Source: Hyposmocoma kahamanoa
Lineage: Eukaryota; Arthropoda; Insecta; Lepidoptera; Cosmopterigidae
Direction of reading: 5' to 3'
Length of the DNA: 64,000 nucleotides
Assembly (NCBI RefSeq): GCF_003589595.1
Contig: NW_020654810.1
Location: forward strand, 23,926,149 to 23,990,148
Position numbers and translations under genes: made by a program. This document shows positions 21,955-32,370 of this stretch, piece after piece. Under the pieces are notes generated by a model. The model was not told the DNA's origin, made no database searches, and saw only the letters and a list, made by a program, of their open reading frames with translations. Position 1 is the first letter of the stretch. Every line of letters begins with the position of its first letter.

Positions 21955-22216
21955 GATTTTTTTAATAGGACTGCATTTTAAAATAAAATTTCAAAATTTT
22001 TGAGTTGATACCCTGTTCGTCCGAGGCAACGATATATAATGACAATTGATTTGTTTGATGATTTTGATTGTTGATTTTTTGAACGATATATAATGACAAT
22101 TGATTTGTTTGAATGACAATTGATTGATTTTTTTAATAGGACTGCATTTTAAAATAAAATTTCAAAATTTTTGAGTTGATACCCTGTTAGTCCGAGGCAA
22201 CGATATATAATGACAA
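21955..22216. repeat. Local tandem duplication, 171-bp period
   Basis: A 91-bp segment (21955-22045) recurs at 22126-22216 with a single base difference (ttcgtcc against ttagtcc). Between them a shorter duplication, ACGATATATAATGACAATTG, occurs at 22029 and 22083. The near-identity indicates a recent event or a length-variable locus. Confidence 0.88.
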
Positions 22217-23084
22217 CAAACCAATGGCGTACTTTCGCAATATAAGTTACATGGAAATAACAGTTGCTCGAAGCGTCATCCCTTCACTGAGCTGCCGCCC
22301 TAACTTCAAACGTTTTGGAATAATGGTTATTCGTCAGAATGTTATTAACTTTACCCCAATCCCACCCGGACAAAATCACAGACAAAAACTAGTTAGGCAA
22401 ATGTCCGAAAAGTTTGTTTCTCGTTATTACATCGTCACGTTTTATAATACTGAGTCGCATTGTCGAGCGGCGCAGTGGATGCAAATGAGTTTAGTTGTCC
22501 ACTGCTTTTGTCAGCATTATACAATAGAGACGGCGCGCTGAGGGGGCCGGACGGGGGTTGGGAGGGTGCTGAAGATGTATTTAGTTATTGTTGGAAAGTA
22601 AGGTCTTATTTTTCTTATACATCCCTGATTCTTAACACCAATCCCCAAATACAAAAGTGTTTCAAGCGATGAAATGCTTTATATCTGACGGAAACTCCTT
22701 CTATGGGAAAAGAAATTCTTTTTTTTTTACTTACTACAATTATAATTAAACCATATCTTATAGGCGCTCTTTTTAGTTCCGAATCAAAATTCTATTGTCC
22801 ATGGTTTTCGCTACTGAATTGAAAAATTTCGAGTTTCAAAAAAAGAACGTCGTATTTTTGCTAATTAAAATATCAAGACTCTACTCAAACGCTAAAGATC
22901 TTGCAACTAAGCCAAAAATCTTTATAAAAAAAAAGATTACAAAGATTGGTTAAAATATAAGCGATACTTGGCCATTTCTATTCTATCTCTACGGTTTTTT
23001 TGTATTGTAGCTTTTATCGAACGAAAGCCATCGTTCGAGTTTGTTGGATTGTTAACAAAATATACATTAAATTATTGGTTGTTC
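22217..23084. other. No recognisable gene
   Basis: Open frames of up to 105 codons on the plus strand lack any family resemblance that I can see. A GC-richer patch lies at about 22525-22570. No RNA gene was recognised. Confidence 0.4.
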
Positions 23085-23555
23085 GGATCGAAGGAATTTT
23101 TTCTGAGTGTTTTTTCTGAGTGTTCGATCTTTGTATTATTAATACAAAGATATATAACAATATAAAAATAAAGATAATATAACAAACTAGTGGAGTAATT
23201 TCACAAAAAATAATTGAATATCAATTCAATAAAAAATTAATTAATACAGTGAATAGCGACATCTCTCGCCAGGACTGGTAGCTGTAAAGGTACTAACTGG
23301 GTGATAAATCTGTCATAGATTTCTCATAGATGGCGCTACGACTAAAAAGTCGTTGAAAGACCAAGTGCAAAGACACGACGCAAGCACATAGAAAGATTCG
23401 TAAGGTCCGTTGGTTCGTTCCGTGGCTTAGTTGGTATAGCGTCTGGCACGGTATGCAAGAAGACGTCGCTTCGAATCCGACCGGATCGATGGAATTTTTT
23501 CTGAGTGTTTTTTCTGAGTGTTCGATCTTTGTATTAATAATTATTGGTTGTGTTA
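23085..23555 (+). mobile_element. SINE-C, tandem (about 1.3 units)
   Basis: Starts at the end of a tRNA-like head ('ggatcgaaggaattttttct'), runs through the body ('actagtggagtaatttcaca', 'ttgaatatcaattcaat', 'agcgacatctctcgccagga', 'agatggcgctacgactaaaa'), then a second tRNA-like head with A-box TGGCTTAGTTGG and B-box CTTCGAATCC, and again 'gatggaattttttctgagtg'. The body therefore lies between two heads. Confidence 0.8.
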
Positions 23556-23682
23556 CATCATTTTATTTATTCGTAGAAAAAGTATTGTATGCAATCATTA
23601 CATAATTAGGTCATACATATACGATTACTTAAATACGGTATTCTACTTTAAGAACCCTGATAATGCAACGAATGCATAACAT

Positions 23683-23785
23683 TTTATTTCGGATCTAAGT
23701 TGCGTGTATTTGTTTTTTCAAACAAAGCAACTTTTGGGGCTCTTTATATTCCCGTAGTTACAGCTGAACGAGATGGTATACACCA
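23683..23785 (-). repeat. Rep-D fragment
   Basis: 'atttcggatctaagttgcgt', 'tttgttttttcaaacaaagc' and 'ggggctctttatattcccgt' follow Rep-D reverse-complement order with much divergence. Confidence 0.6.
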
Positions 23786-24392
23786 CTATCGATTTGGCGA
23801 CGTCTGTGACACAACAGTTTATACTGTGGGCGCTGGATGAGGAGATCCCAGGTTAGATTCCCGAACCGGGAGAAATATGTGTGTCATCATCCTCATCATC
23901 ATGGTCAGCCAACATCAACCCAGTGCTGGGCATAGGCCTTTTCTTTATTGCGCCAATATTTTCGATCTTGCGCCATTCACAGCCAGCATGATCCCGCAAA
24001 TCTGCCAATGTCGTCAGACCATCGAGTTGGTGGTCTGCCTAGCCACTATTCCGTGACTGCTTTGGTCCATCGTCCGCTTTCCCGTCTAGCCTAATGTCCC
24101 GCCCATCTCCATTACCCATGTCATCGACCTTCGTTTTACGTCGAATTTCGACGTTTGGTACACGATCCACGAGAGATATGCCCAGCATAGAACGCTCCAT
24201 CGCTCTTTGTGCCTTCGTATGCTTCCGTAGCTTTTCGTAGGTGAGGATCGGTAAGACACATTGATTATAGACCAACATTTGAATAGCCTGTATTATTTCT
24301 CTCGTGAGTTTGGGTGTAATTTATGGTAGTCTGTGCATAACCCGCGATACAAGGTTTCTCTAGTGCGGCGCTATGAGTGTGTACGTTGTTAA
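23786..24392 (+). mobile_element. SINE-B-like copy interrupted by an RTE element
   Basis: The left part has a B-box-like AGGTTAGATTCCCG and 'gggagaaatatgtgtgt'. The right part resumes at 24282 with 'cctgtattatttctctcgtg' and 'gagtttgggtgtaattt'. Joined, the two give SINE-B order. The head before the B-box differs from other SINE-B copies, so this may be a variant head. Confidence 0.7.
23885..24281 (-). pseudogene. RTE-type non-LTR 3' end, nested in SINE-B
   Basis: Minus strand: VYNQCVLPILTYEKLRKHTK, AMERSMLGISLVDRVPN and EIRRKTKVDDM in one frame, then a frame change, and finally AQDRKYWRNKEKAYAQHW plus VDVG and a stop. A tail of GATGAT repeats follows, typical of RTE 3' ends. Endonuclease and RT core are missing. 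It shares family with 7542-7880. Confidence 0.82.
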
Positions 24393-24406
24393 GCACTGCA
24401 ACGTAT

Positions 24407-24606
24407 GGATTGGCGTCTCGTTTACCAGTTGTTATCACTTGTTCGCCCCGTCACTTTCTATTATAATAAAATGTAACTATCTCTGAAAAGAATGAGCAAA
24501 AAACCCCTTTTTTTGTCCTCATGCCCACGCTATTGCTTGGCGGTATAAATCCCTGGACGGACTCTTTCACAAGAAGCTCCACTGATACTAAACTGCTCCT
24601 ATGTAA
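24407..24606. mobile_element. SINE-A fragments in opposite orientation
   Basis: 24407-24472 is a plus-strand 3' end ('cttgttcgccccgtcacttt'). 24528-24606 is a minus-strand 5' end ('ttgcttggcggtataaatc', 'ggactctttcacaagaagct'). Confidence 0.6.
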
Positions 24607-25031
24607 GAACTTACCTACAGCTTAACTTCACTCTTGTGGGATAGACCGGGATAATAAAGCTCCTGCGTCAGCTCTGACGTCCCTAGCGCTTCGCATACCA
24701 AAATTATTCACTAATATTATACAAAAGCACGTGTTATTCAGATTCAACTCATAAATTTTAATACCACTGCATGCTAGTTATGGAATTCTAAAATTGCACT
24801 CCAACTCATTTGTTTAGCCGCTGCAATGTACATTATAATGGTTATTGCTATGTGCGTTATAATTGGGCTAATTGCTCGCGCGGGGTGATTTTTTATTCAT
24901 CGTATAAATTAAAACTGATGACGTAGCACGTACAATGTATTCAATCAGATAGTGTGATCTTTATGTCGTTGAGATACCACCCACCCGGCGGAGATGTCAC
25001 GCGTAAGCACATTGACCCCGAGAAACAAATC
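24607..25031. other. No recognisable repeat, mixed composition
   Basis: No family match or ORF. The part 24830-25020 is more complex and less AT-rich than average and may be single-copy DNA. Confidence 0.35.
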
Positions 25032-25090
25032 TTTAGTCTAAAAGTTATAATAAACCTTCTACGTACTTGGATGACAAAGCTCCGTGGTAG
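25032..25090 (+). pseudogene. LINE RT extreme C-terminus
   Basis: Frame ends TYLDDKAPW and a TAG, the same ending as the LINE remnant at 576-693. The following 'gtgacccgattaactcttgc' also matches that copy's 3' UTR. Confidence 0.5.
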
Positions 25091-25185
25091 TGACCCGATT
25101 AACTCTTGCAGGTAGTCTCAATCTAAGTTGTTTGAAATATTGTAAATGTTAAATGTGAACCAATGTTTAATTATTTATTTTTATA

Positions 25186-25433
25186 ATATCTAGTGACGGG
25201 GCGAACAAGTTGTGCGACTGGTGGTAAGCTACACGCCTGTCCATAACAGTTGCAGTGCCACTCAGAGCTTTAAATTGCAAAAATCTGATTTGTAATTGTA
25301 CCAGCACCCATACCCTTCCAAACCGATACACAGCAATGCTGACATTACTGCTTGGCGGCAGAAATAGGTCAGGTGGCAGTACTTCCCGGACGAACTCTTC
25401 CACAAGAAGCTCTACTGTTACTAAAATTTATTA
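25186..25433 (-). mobile_element. SINE-A (Metulj-like)
   Basis: 'gacggggcgaacaagttgtg', 'ctacacgcctgtccataaca', 'cattactgcttggcggcaga' and 'cttcccggacgaactcttcc' in order. The middle 'tctcagggtgacggg' block is deleted. The 165-codon open frame across this SINE and the next LINE piece is not a gene. Confidence 0.85.
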
Positions 25434-25545
25434 TTTACAAAGACTAAACCCTAGAGTTTCTAGTTCATTCATCTCAAGGGAATCTACCTTACGAATGAGC
25501 AGTAGAATGAATCAATGTAACGATTTCAAAAAGCGAAAATTCCTT
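25434..25545 (+). repeat. LINE 3' UTR fragment
   Basis: 'ctagagtttctagttcattc' and 'acgaatgagcagtagaatga' match the 3' UTR of the LINE copies at 20490-20560 and 38060-38110. Confidence 0.6.
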
Positions 25546-25619
25546 CTTAATGTGTGCGATAAAGAAGTGGATTGTGCTGTGTTTTTATTTTTTATGGTGC
25601 CAAGTGAAGAAAAAGAAGT

Positions 25620-25857
25620 TATGGGCCTGGTATTAAACGACACGCCTGTTCATAGCAATTGCAGTACCAGTCACAACTCGCAAAGATGTGAGGGACCTGC
25701 AATTGCGCCTGTCGCTCTGAGACATAAGTTGACAAGTCTCATGTGCCAGTAATTTCACCAGCACCCTTATTCTTCAAAACCTTCCAGTAATGCTCAAAAG
25801 TAATAGTGCCTTCCTGGACGCACTCTTTTACAAATAGATCTACTGCTACTAAATTGT
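25620..25857 (-). mobile_element. SINE-A (Metulj-like), divergent
   Basis: 'acgacacgcctgttcatagc', 'gagacataagttgacaagtc' and 'atttcaccagcacccttatt', with many substitutions, so older than most copies here. Confidence 0.75.
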
Positions 25858-26122
25858 ATTTTTGTTTCCCCAAAAATAGTCTACGAGTAAACAGGCATTA
25901 TGTTGGACAACCCCGTAACATCGTAGGTCAAACAAACGGTTCGGAATCTTTACAGGATTGTCTTTTCCATTGTCCCAGTTATGTCTTTGTTTCATAAATT
26001 TGATTTAGTAAAGATGCAATTTTGAAATATTTTACAAACCATACGTAGCGTAAATTGAAATAATGTTCTTTGGCAAATGAAAAATAAGGTAGTTATATTA
26101 ATAATATTTGTAACCCTACAGT

Positions 26123-26607
26123 CATTTAAATTGTTTGAAAACTTGTGCCAAATCATTGCGGTGACAACTCCGATTCGCCAGCCCGGATTCGAAACAATTG
26201 ATGGGTGCCGTCAATTGTTTCACTTCAAATCGACCAGTTTAACTAGAGCTTTGCTATAATGGACGAAAATTGAAAAAGTACATATTTAATATTTAATTAC
26301 CGATGAAATGGCATTCCGTTTGTTTTGTAATTAGATGTTTTGCTGTTTTTCCCACACCACTGAATGGAACAGCCTTCCATAGTTAGAGATATTATCTTTA
26401 TTACAATAAATACGGAATGCTTTTGGAATATACGGAAACTTACACAGAGGTCAGGTTGTTAGCGCTGTACTATTTCAGCTTTCTAATTTGTGATTTCAGA
26501 GCTACCGAGAGTTGATATTTAAAAACGACATAAGGCCCATTTGCGTAATGAGTTGCCAGGGATAGATGGCCCTTATTTCGTCTCCATTTCCGGTTATATA
26601 CTCGATG
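26123..26607 (-). mobile_element. MITE-2, copy truncated at one end
   Basis: The right terminus is intact (GGTTATATACTCGATG). The left end lacks the TIR and begins at 'catttaaattgtttgaaaac'. Interior matches 1555-2046 in inverse. Confidence 0.82.
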
Positions 26608-26613
26608 TTTCTA

Positions 26614-26660
26614 ATGTGTAGCTACCGCAAAAACCTAAATACTCGATAAATAAACAATGA
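26614..26660 (+). repeat. Rep-D 3' terminus fragment
   Basis: 'gtgtagctaccgcaaaaacc' and 'taaatactcgataaataa' are a decayed Rep-D 3' end. Confidence 0.5.
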
Positions 26661-27089
26661 CCAGAAAAATGTTACAGGCTAATATTTTCGCAACACACAT
26701 AAAAACCCAATGGTCGTTAAGTGGTCGTAGAAGGACCATCGGTGTCCTTTAGGCAATATTTTTAAAGGTAATTGCTGATATGGGGACCTTTTAAGATGTA
26801 TCCCTTAAGAGATAGTGAGCGTAAATGCGATGGGTAAAAAAATAGACGCTTCTGGTATCGGATGGGACCGTAAATATATGTTTTGTTTACCCATTTTAGA
26901 GTTATTAATGACTTTAGTTTTTTTTATTGTTTTATTTACCTATTAGTAAAAAAGTTTACAAAAACGAAACAAAAAGCAGCTAATAAAAAGTATTAAAAGA
27001 TTTATGTATTGCTGCCATCACATGTTATCAGGCGTCTAAGAATATATGTATGTAGTATCACTTTTCATACAATTTCTATAAGCGTTGCA
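26661..27089. other. No recognisable feature
   Basis: AT-rich DNA without repeat matches noticed. Confidence 0.35.
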
Positions 27090-27482
27090 ATCGCGCATGT
27101 GGCAGCCTGGTAATAGCGCTGCAGTCACGCTCGTTTGCAGTCACGGTTAGTTAAGTGTACGTGTTAATTTTTCAAATAAACCACGATAGATAAAAACCGA
27201 ATTGAAGAATTTGTAGAGAATGTAAAACAACACCCAACACTATCTCATATTGATAATGTTTCCAAACGGATTCTAATACGTTCTGGTATTTTTTTATTTG
27301 TTCTTCTTCAGTTTTAACAAAATAAGTAAAAGTAATGTTTCTTCGTCAGAATCTATCGCGTAATTGAGTCGAAATAAAACTACACTGAAAATTTGGTCGC
27401 ACGTGAGCAGCGCGACTGTCGCGCGGCCGCCGCGCGGCTGCATGCAGCGCTTCTAACAGCGGCTAATATGAACGCGCCCTAA
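27090..27482. mobile_element. Harbinger-like non-autonomous element with MADF remnant
   Basis: GC-rich ends ('gcgcatgtggcagcctggta' at the left, 'cagcggctaatatgaacgcg' at the right) are roughly inverted to each other. Inside, a plus frame at 27188-27250 reads DKNRIEEFVENVKQHPTL, resembling the start of a MADF domain, the Myb-like DNA-binding partner protein of PIF/Harbinger transposons. The similarity ends soon after and the frame stops. A TAA lies just outside each end, as in a 3-bp Harbinger TSD, but this is weak. Confidence 0.5.
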
Positions 27483-27559
27483 TACTTATGCGCAAATTAC
27501 GCTGCTTACACCTAAATCTATTAAATTTTACTATTTCACAAATTTGAAATTGATATAAG

Positions 27560-27890
27560 AATTGTTTTACATATCGAGTTCTTAGGTTTTCGTGATTGTT
27601 ACACATAGGAAATGAAACTATTTTTCCGGATTTAAATCGTATATTTGTTTTTTCCAAACAAACCAACGTTGCGGGCCCTTTACAGGTCCCATGGTCACGG
27701 TTGACTGAGATAGATTTCTTTAATATGTAATCTTTACGCAACAACAACGCTTACGTATCTTTTTAAGTTATTAACTTTAAAAATAACATAAAACCGACAT
27801 ATCCTCTATGCAGCTTTTTTCAAAACGCTGTTTTTGATATTACATTATTTTGGTTTGACAGGGTAGGGTTGGGGCACGGTTGACTGTTGA
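27560..27890 (-). mobile_element. Rep-D, longest copy
   Basis: Minus strand from a 5' region ('ggtttgacagggtagggttg' in inverse), through 'aagatacgtaagcgttgttg', 'ccgtgaccatgggacctgta', 'tttaaatccggaaaaatagt' to the 3' terminus 'aacctaagaactcg'. The 5' region also occurs at 30660-31080 and 58650-58822, so Rep-D is at least about 330 bp long. No ORF. Confidence 0.82.
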
Positions 27891-28169
27891 ATTGTTTTCT
27901 GGTTTACCTAGAAGTTTGTCAAGATCGCCACTTGGCAATTTGTTAAGCAGTAATGGTAACATATATCTGCAGACACACTTTCCATAGTTGTTATTGTATG
28001 GAGGAAGAACATACCTTGGTAGGTAATTTAGATTACGCAGTTTACCAATTCTTGTCGTTTGTTTTAACGTGGCGATTTTATCTATTTCATCACAAATTAT
28101 GTATATATTTATTTTACTTTCTATATCTAAGATTCTATAGTATCTTTATTTATTTCTATAGTTAAAAGT

Positions 28170-28278
28170 CGATACAGTCTCAAATGGCTTTGGTTGATCC
28201 CGAATAACAGTGAAAGTGATAAATTAATTACTTTGGATAAAATATAGTAAAATTTAGGATATACACTGATTAGTCGCC
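28170..28278. repeat. Dispersed repeat, partner of 15130-15250
   Basis: Same orientation as the partner: 'acagtctcaaatggctttgg' and 'aggatatacactgatta' flank the shared part. Confidence 0.5.
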
Positions 28279-28932
28279 GGTGGCAGTTGATAAGGCGAGG
28301 CTCGCAGCACCGCTGCCGCTCGTGACGTCACTTTAGGCCGTGTTGTCTTCTCGCGCAACCTCGCAGATACTTGTTTATTATTTATACATCTCAATAGGGT
28401 TCAGGTTAGAGTCCACCGTATAGGCCCAATATGGGTAGGAGACTTAACACGTTTTCCAAGGCTTGTGAACTATCTTCAACGTGCAGACATTACTCTATTC
28501 TTGCGTACTCTATTCTTCGGAAGAGTCCCATTTAAATTTGAAGAAAATGTTCCACCTCTAAGGTGGACAAATTTGGGGATGTATCTTGTTTTTTGGATTT
28601 CGCCAACTTTCCCTGATGTTTTCCCTAATAATCGGTATTTCAGAAATTAAAGTCTTAGATTTCCGAAGATTTATGATAGACTGTGGAACGTAGAGGTAAA
28701 ATGCTATATATATATTACAGGAAATAATATCTACCCTTTGACGAAGAGTGTATAACTGTATACCTGCAAAAGTCCCTCATAATACAATTTACGTTAAAAT
28801 ATCCCTTGCGAAGGGGATAATTCACTAAAGCCTCCACGATACGTCATAATCAATTTAAGTACGGAACCCATCCGTCCGGGGCCCTTAAGGTCGTAGCTCA
28901 CCTACACATGCATAAAGTACTCGGGGCTGTGA
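28279..28932. other. No recognisable gene
   Basis: A GC-richer patch (28280-28375) holds a palindromic TGACGTCA at 28323-28330. 28438-28470 matches 33623-33660 in inverse ('acttaacacgttttccaagg'). 28525-28566 has a short Rep-F-like stretch. No gene is evident. Confidence 0.4.
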
Positions 28933-29407
28933 CACATATTTTCGATGGGTAACGCAAGGGCCTAAACTAGGTGGCCATTTTTTCGAGAACCGTGTCTCAA
29001 CGCTATAAATTTTGGTCAATATTTGTGACGTCATACCGTAGTCTAGTGAAGTATTGCTACGTTACCTGTTTTTGCCGCCTACCAGTAAAGTGAGCATGAC
29101 TGCTTTTCGGTTTTGTAGGGTGAGGGTGCTGGTGAAATTACAGGCAAATGAGACTTGTCAATTTGTCTCTGGCAGTGCGCCCCTCAGGTCTTTATGATTT
29201 AAAGCTCTGAGTGGCAGTGTAACTGTTATGGACAGGCGTGTCGCTTACCAACAGGCGCACGCACGTTGACGAACGTACGTAAAAAAATCTGTGGGTAACA
29301 TTCGCAATTTGTAAGGCATAAACTAGGCGGCCACTTTTTCGAGGATAGTGTCGCAACGGTTTTCTAGAACAAATAAAATTCTGGTCAACATTTGTGACGT
29401 CATACCG
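28933..29407. repeat. Direct repeat pair flanking a SINE-A
   Basis: 'ttgtgacgtcatacc' with the preceding 'taaactaggtggccattttt', 'cgag..ccgtgtctcaacg' and 'ttggtcaa' blocks at 28965-29037 recurs at 29320-29404. The SINE-A copy lies between the two units. Confidence 0.65.
29052..29268 (+). mobile_element. SINE-A (Metulj-like)
   Basis: 'gaaattacaggcaaatgaga', 'tttaaagctctgagtggcag' and 'atggacaggcgtgtcgctta' in order. The 3' end is cut just after the 'ggcgcacg' block. Confidence 0.82.
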
Positions 29408-29867
29408 CTGAAACACTTCATCAGTTTCCTTGACACGTCGGTTTATGACGCGAATTCTAATTGGTAATATGCTCCGACAGTAATATGCTATGTATAGTGA
29501 CTTCATTTGCCCGCATCAACGTTCTGGTTCTGACATTGATAGAAATTTACGAGGTGCACATAATTGGTTAAGTTTCTGCAATAGTTGTCATTACCAAGTT
29601 TGATATACTGCTTATGTTTGTTGTTTCCAAAAGCGTCCTGATGTTAGATGGTACCACGATCCCTAAATAACCTTTGTGTTGTTAATAGGGCTGTTAACTG
29701 ATATTCCAACAATTTTAGGGTTAAATATCGCACCTTCATTAATAAAATGACACGTGCAAAAGAGATTTTTGGGAAATTGTTTAAATAGTTTGCGGGTCAC
29801 GACTGTCATGTTAAAGTCAAATAATAATTCATTCTTTAGGTGAAATTTGTACACTTAAAAAGTATTT

Positions 29868-30235
29868 TTTTTCTGCTCGTTCACTGCGCTGAACTCCCTG
29901 AGAAGAACGCAAGAGCAGGAAACTCTAGGGATTGCTCTTTTCAAATAAACTTAAATGCTATGGAATACACTTTGAATCATCTGTGTGGAATCTAGTCTCA
30001 TGCTGTCTTTCCATCTTTATCTAGCACATAATACAAATAATACGACTTTTCAATTAAAACTACTTTTAATGTAAGGCTTAAACTTTGGTAATGATAAATC
30101 TTAATATATGCTCCGAAATTTTATTGTAAAAACGTATACAGTTAAACGTATATAGTTATACGAAATCGTGGCACCATGAGTTAGAACTTAGTTCTAATGT
30201 TAATATTATGGGTATATTCTTTAAAAAAAAATTTT
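29868..30235 (-). mobile_element. LINE 3' end, same family as 19850-20610
   Basis: Minus strand has the 'ctagagtttcctgctct' 3' UTR block, 'gaaagacagcatgagactag' and 'catggtgccacgatttcgta', each matching the copy at 20280-20540. The coding part is broken by stops and the short-repeat tail is missing. A decayed 5'-truncated copy. Confidence 0.72.
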
Positions 30236-30239
30236 TTTT

Positions 30240-30441
30240 AATAATGCACACACTCAACATAGCCCCGCACTAGTAAAACCCTGCGTCGTGGGTGCCATGG
30301 ACAAACACATAGACAACCACAAATTACACTCATACGAGAGAAATAAATGTAGGCCATACAAATATTTCTCCTGGCCCGGGAGTCGAACCTGGGACCTTTG
30401 CGTGGCAGTCCGGCATGGTAACCGTTCGGCCACAGAGGCAG
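30240..30441 (-). mobile_element. SINE-B, tRNA-derived
   Basis: Minus strand: head TGGCCGAACGGTTACCATGC, B-box AGGTTCGACTCCCG, body and the start of the (TTA)n tail. Good conservation. Confidence 0.9.
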
Positions 30442-30659
30442 TCGAATGAAATTCAAAATTTGTGATGACACAGTCATGATTCCGTCTCCTTAACTTTTCT
30501 CTAGGAGAAACCCGAGCCACGGAATACGTGGTCTGTGACCTAAACTGTACACGGAACGAATCGCTCGTTTTTGCAACACAAAATGGTTTGTATACGTGAC
30601 GATTTTTTTATTATTGGTTATTTTTTTATTGTTGCAAATAAAAATTGTTGTATTATAGT

Positions 30660-31080
30660 ATCTATTGATGAAGTCTAGTGCTTTGCCGTGTCAAACCAAA
30701 ATCACTGTAATATCAAAAATAGCATTTTGAGAAGAAGCTGCGTAAAAGGCTTATTCGATTTTGTGTAATTTTTAAGGTTCATAACATAAAAATATACATT
30801 TAACCATTGACTTACAAATAAATGGACGACGGGTCTAATACAAAAACCACGAAAAAAATGCCCCAAGTCAACCTATTCGAAATTTAAATTGTTATGTCAT
30901 CGCAGTATCGCGCTGTCCGTAGAACAAATGAAGACTAAAGCGGAGTGTCGCGCTCTGTATACGATTTTAGCGCCTTACAAGTGCGGACACTTTTTAGCGC
31001 GGACCCGACGTCCATATAATTGTAAGTCAATGCATTTAACTTACGTTGTAAATTAGATATTGAAGAAATCTATCTAGTTA
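30660..31080 (+). mobile_element. Rep-D 5' region, interrupted by MITE-1
   Basis: 'ccgtgtcaaaccaaaatcac', 'agctgcgtaaaagg' and 'cataacataaaaatatac' precede, and 'ttagatattgaagaaatcta' follows, the MITE-1 at 30805-31032. Without the MITE the sequence is collinear with the 27700-27890 copy in inverse. The Rep-D 3' half is absent. Confidence 0.72.
30805..31032 (+). mobile_element. MITE-1, internally deleted copy with 8-bp TSD
   Basis: Both MITE-1 termini are intact; about 57 bp is missing inside relative to 2616-2901. Exact 8-bp repeats CATTTAAC at 30797-30804 and 31033-31040 flank it. Confidence 0.92.
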
Positions 31081-31996
31081 TTATAATTTTCCTTTGGAAA
31101 ATAAGCTATTTTTATTAAAAATAAATAAATTTCATTTCCGTGATAATAGCGGAAAGATTTCTGTTGTTATGAAATTACAAAACAATGTATAGAGCCTTGC
31201 AGTGTTTTGGTTTGACACGTTAGTCCTGAACTCAATGCGATGAAATCGATTTAAGAAAAAAATAACGGATGTGATATGAGCTCTATGGCTAATGCCAAAT
31301 GTAATAATATTACAATTGATGTGAAAATTAAAATAACGAAACACAAGCAATAATTTAATGTATATTTTGTTAACAATCCACGACAATAAATTCAAACGAA
31401 CCAAAGAGATAGAATCGAAGTGTCCGTGATTGGCCAAGTATCGCATATATTTTAACCAATCAAGACGCAGCATAGCGTTTGAGTAGCATCATATTTGATA
31501 TTTTAATTAGCATAAAAACGACGATCTTTTTTTGAAATTGAAAATTTTCAGTTCAGTAGCGAGTACCATAGATAATAGAATTTCTGTTCAGGTTTATTAG
31601 TAGAAAAGTCAAATTTTGCATTTGGAATGAAGAAAAGTACAACAAAAAGGCAGCCAGGCAAAAGATCGGCACGCGCAGCCAACTTTCGGATTCCAAATGA
31701 TTTTCGCGGCTGTTAACTGCCACTAATCAGGAGTTTGTGGGGCGAACGCGCCAAGTTTCGGTCCCGCGGACGTGACCGGGCGCCAGGTGTGCGACGGAGC
31801 GTGAGTTTGCACCGGCTATGAATAAAAAAAACGTTGACCTCCCTTGGACTTGGCTTTAAATTACTTTTTGAAATGTAATTTAAATCTTGGATTTATAGAA
31901 ACATCTGCAGATGTATATTAAGCAGTGGTCGGAGTAGCACGCTATTTCAAATTAAAAATAAACATAAAAATAAAAGAATATAATTTAAATAAAAAT
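31081..31996. other. No recognisable gene
   Basis: Contains a 113-codon minus-strand open frame without recognisable motifs and a 29-codon basic plus-strand frame at 31627. A GC-rich patch lies at 31735-31800. Nothing here can be assigned. Confidence 0.4.
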
Positions 31997-32216
31997 GTGT
32001 GAAAGATGACGTAGTGGCTATGTAGAAATAATGAAGTTCGTGGATTGACGGCACACATTTATAGAGCGAATGTGGATAGAAGCGTGTGGAGAGGGAGACA
32101 TCGGCGTACATATCTCAATCAGACTGGGTCCGACTTACAAGAACTAAGAAAAACACGGATATGTATAGATACAGATGGGAGTGGTGGAGGCGAAGGAGGT
32201 TTGTCAGAAGAGTAGC
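31997..32216 (+). pseudogene. Non-LTR retrotransposon C-terminal fragment
   Basis: After an early frameshift, a frame reads RGLTAHIYRANVDRSVWRGR and HRRTYLNQTG to a stop, matching the block after RLT..IY in the family of 12479-12640. The MLRWFGHVE part is deleted. A dead fragment. Confidence 0.62.
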
Positions 32217-32370
32217 GTGATGTAACCATGAGACTAGTAAAGAACCCGAATCTTTGGCTTGTTTGAAAAGAAAACAAATGTACGTGGAGTAATATATGAT
32301 ATATTTTTGTTTAATTTATACGCCAAGCTCCGCTAGCCAAACCGAAACAAACAAAGCTCCGAGAGCCTGA

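Noticed and set aside
25255..25752. 165-codon plus-strand open frame
   Set aside because: It runs through a minus-strand SINE-A, a LINE 3' UTR piece and another SINE-A. No gene is expected across three unrelated repeats.
31627..31716. 29-codon basic open frame
   Set aside because: Rich in Lys/Arg but short, with no family resemblance and no supporting context.
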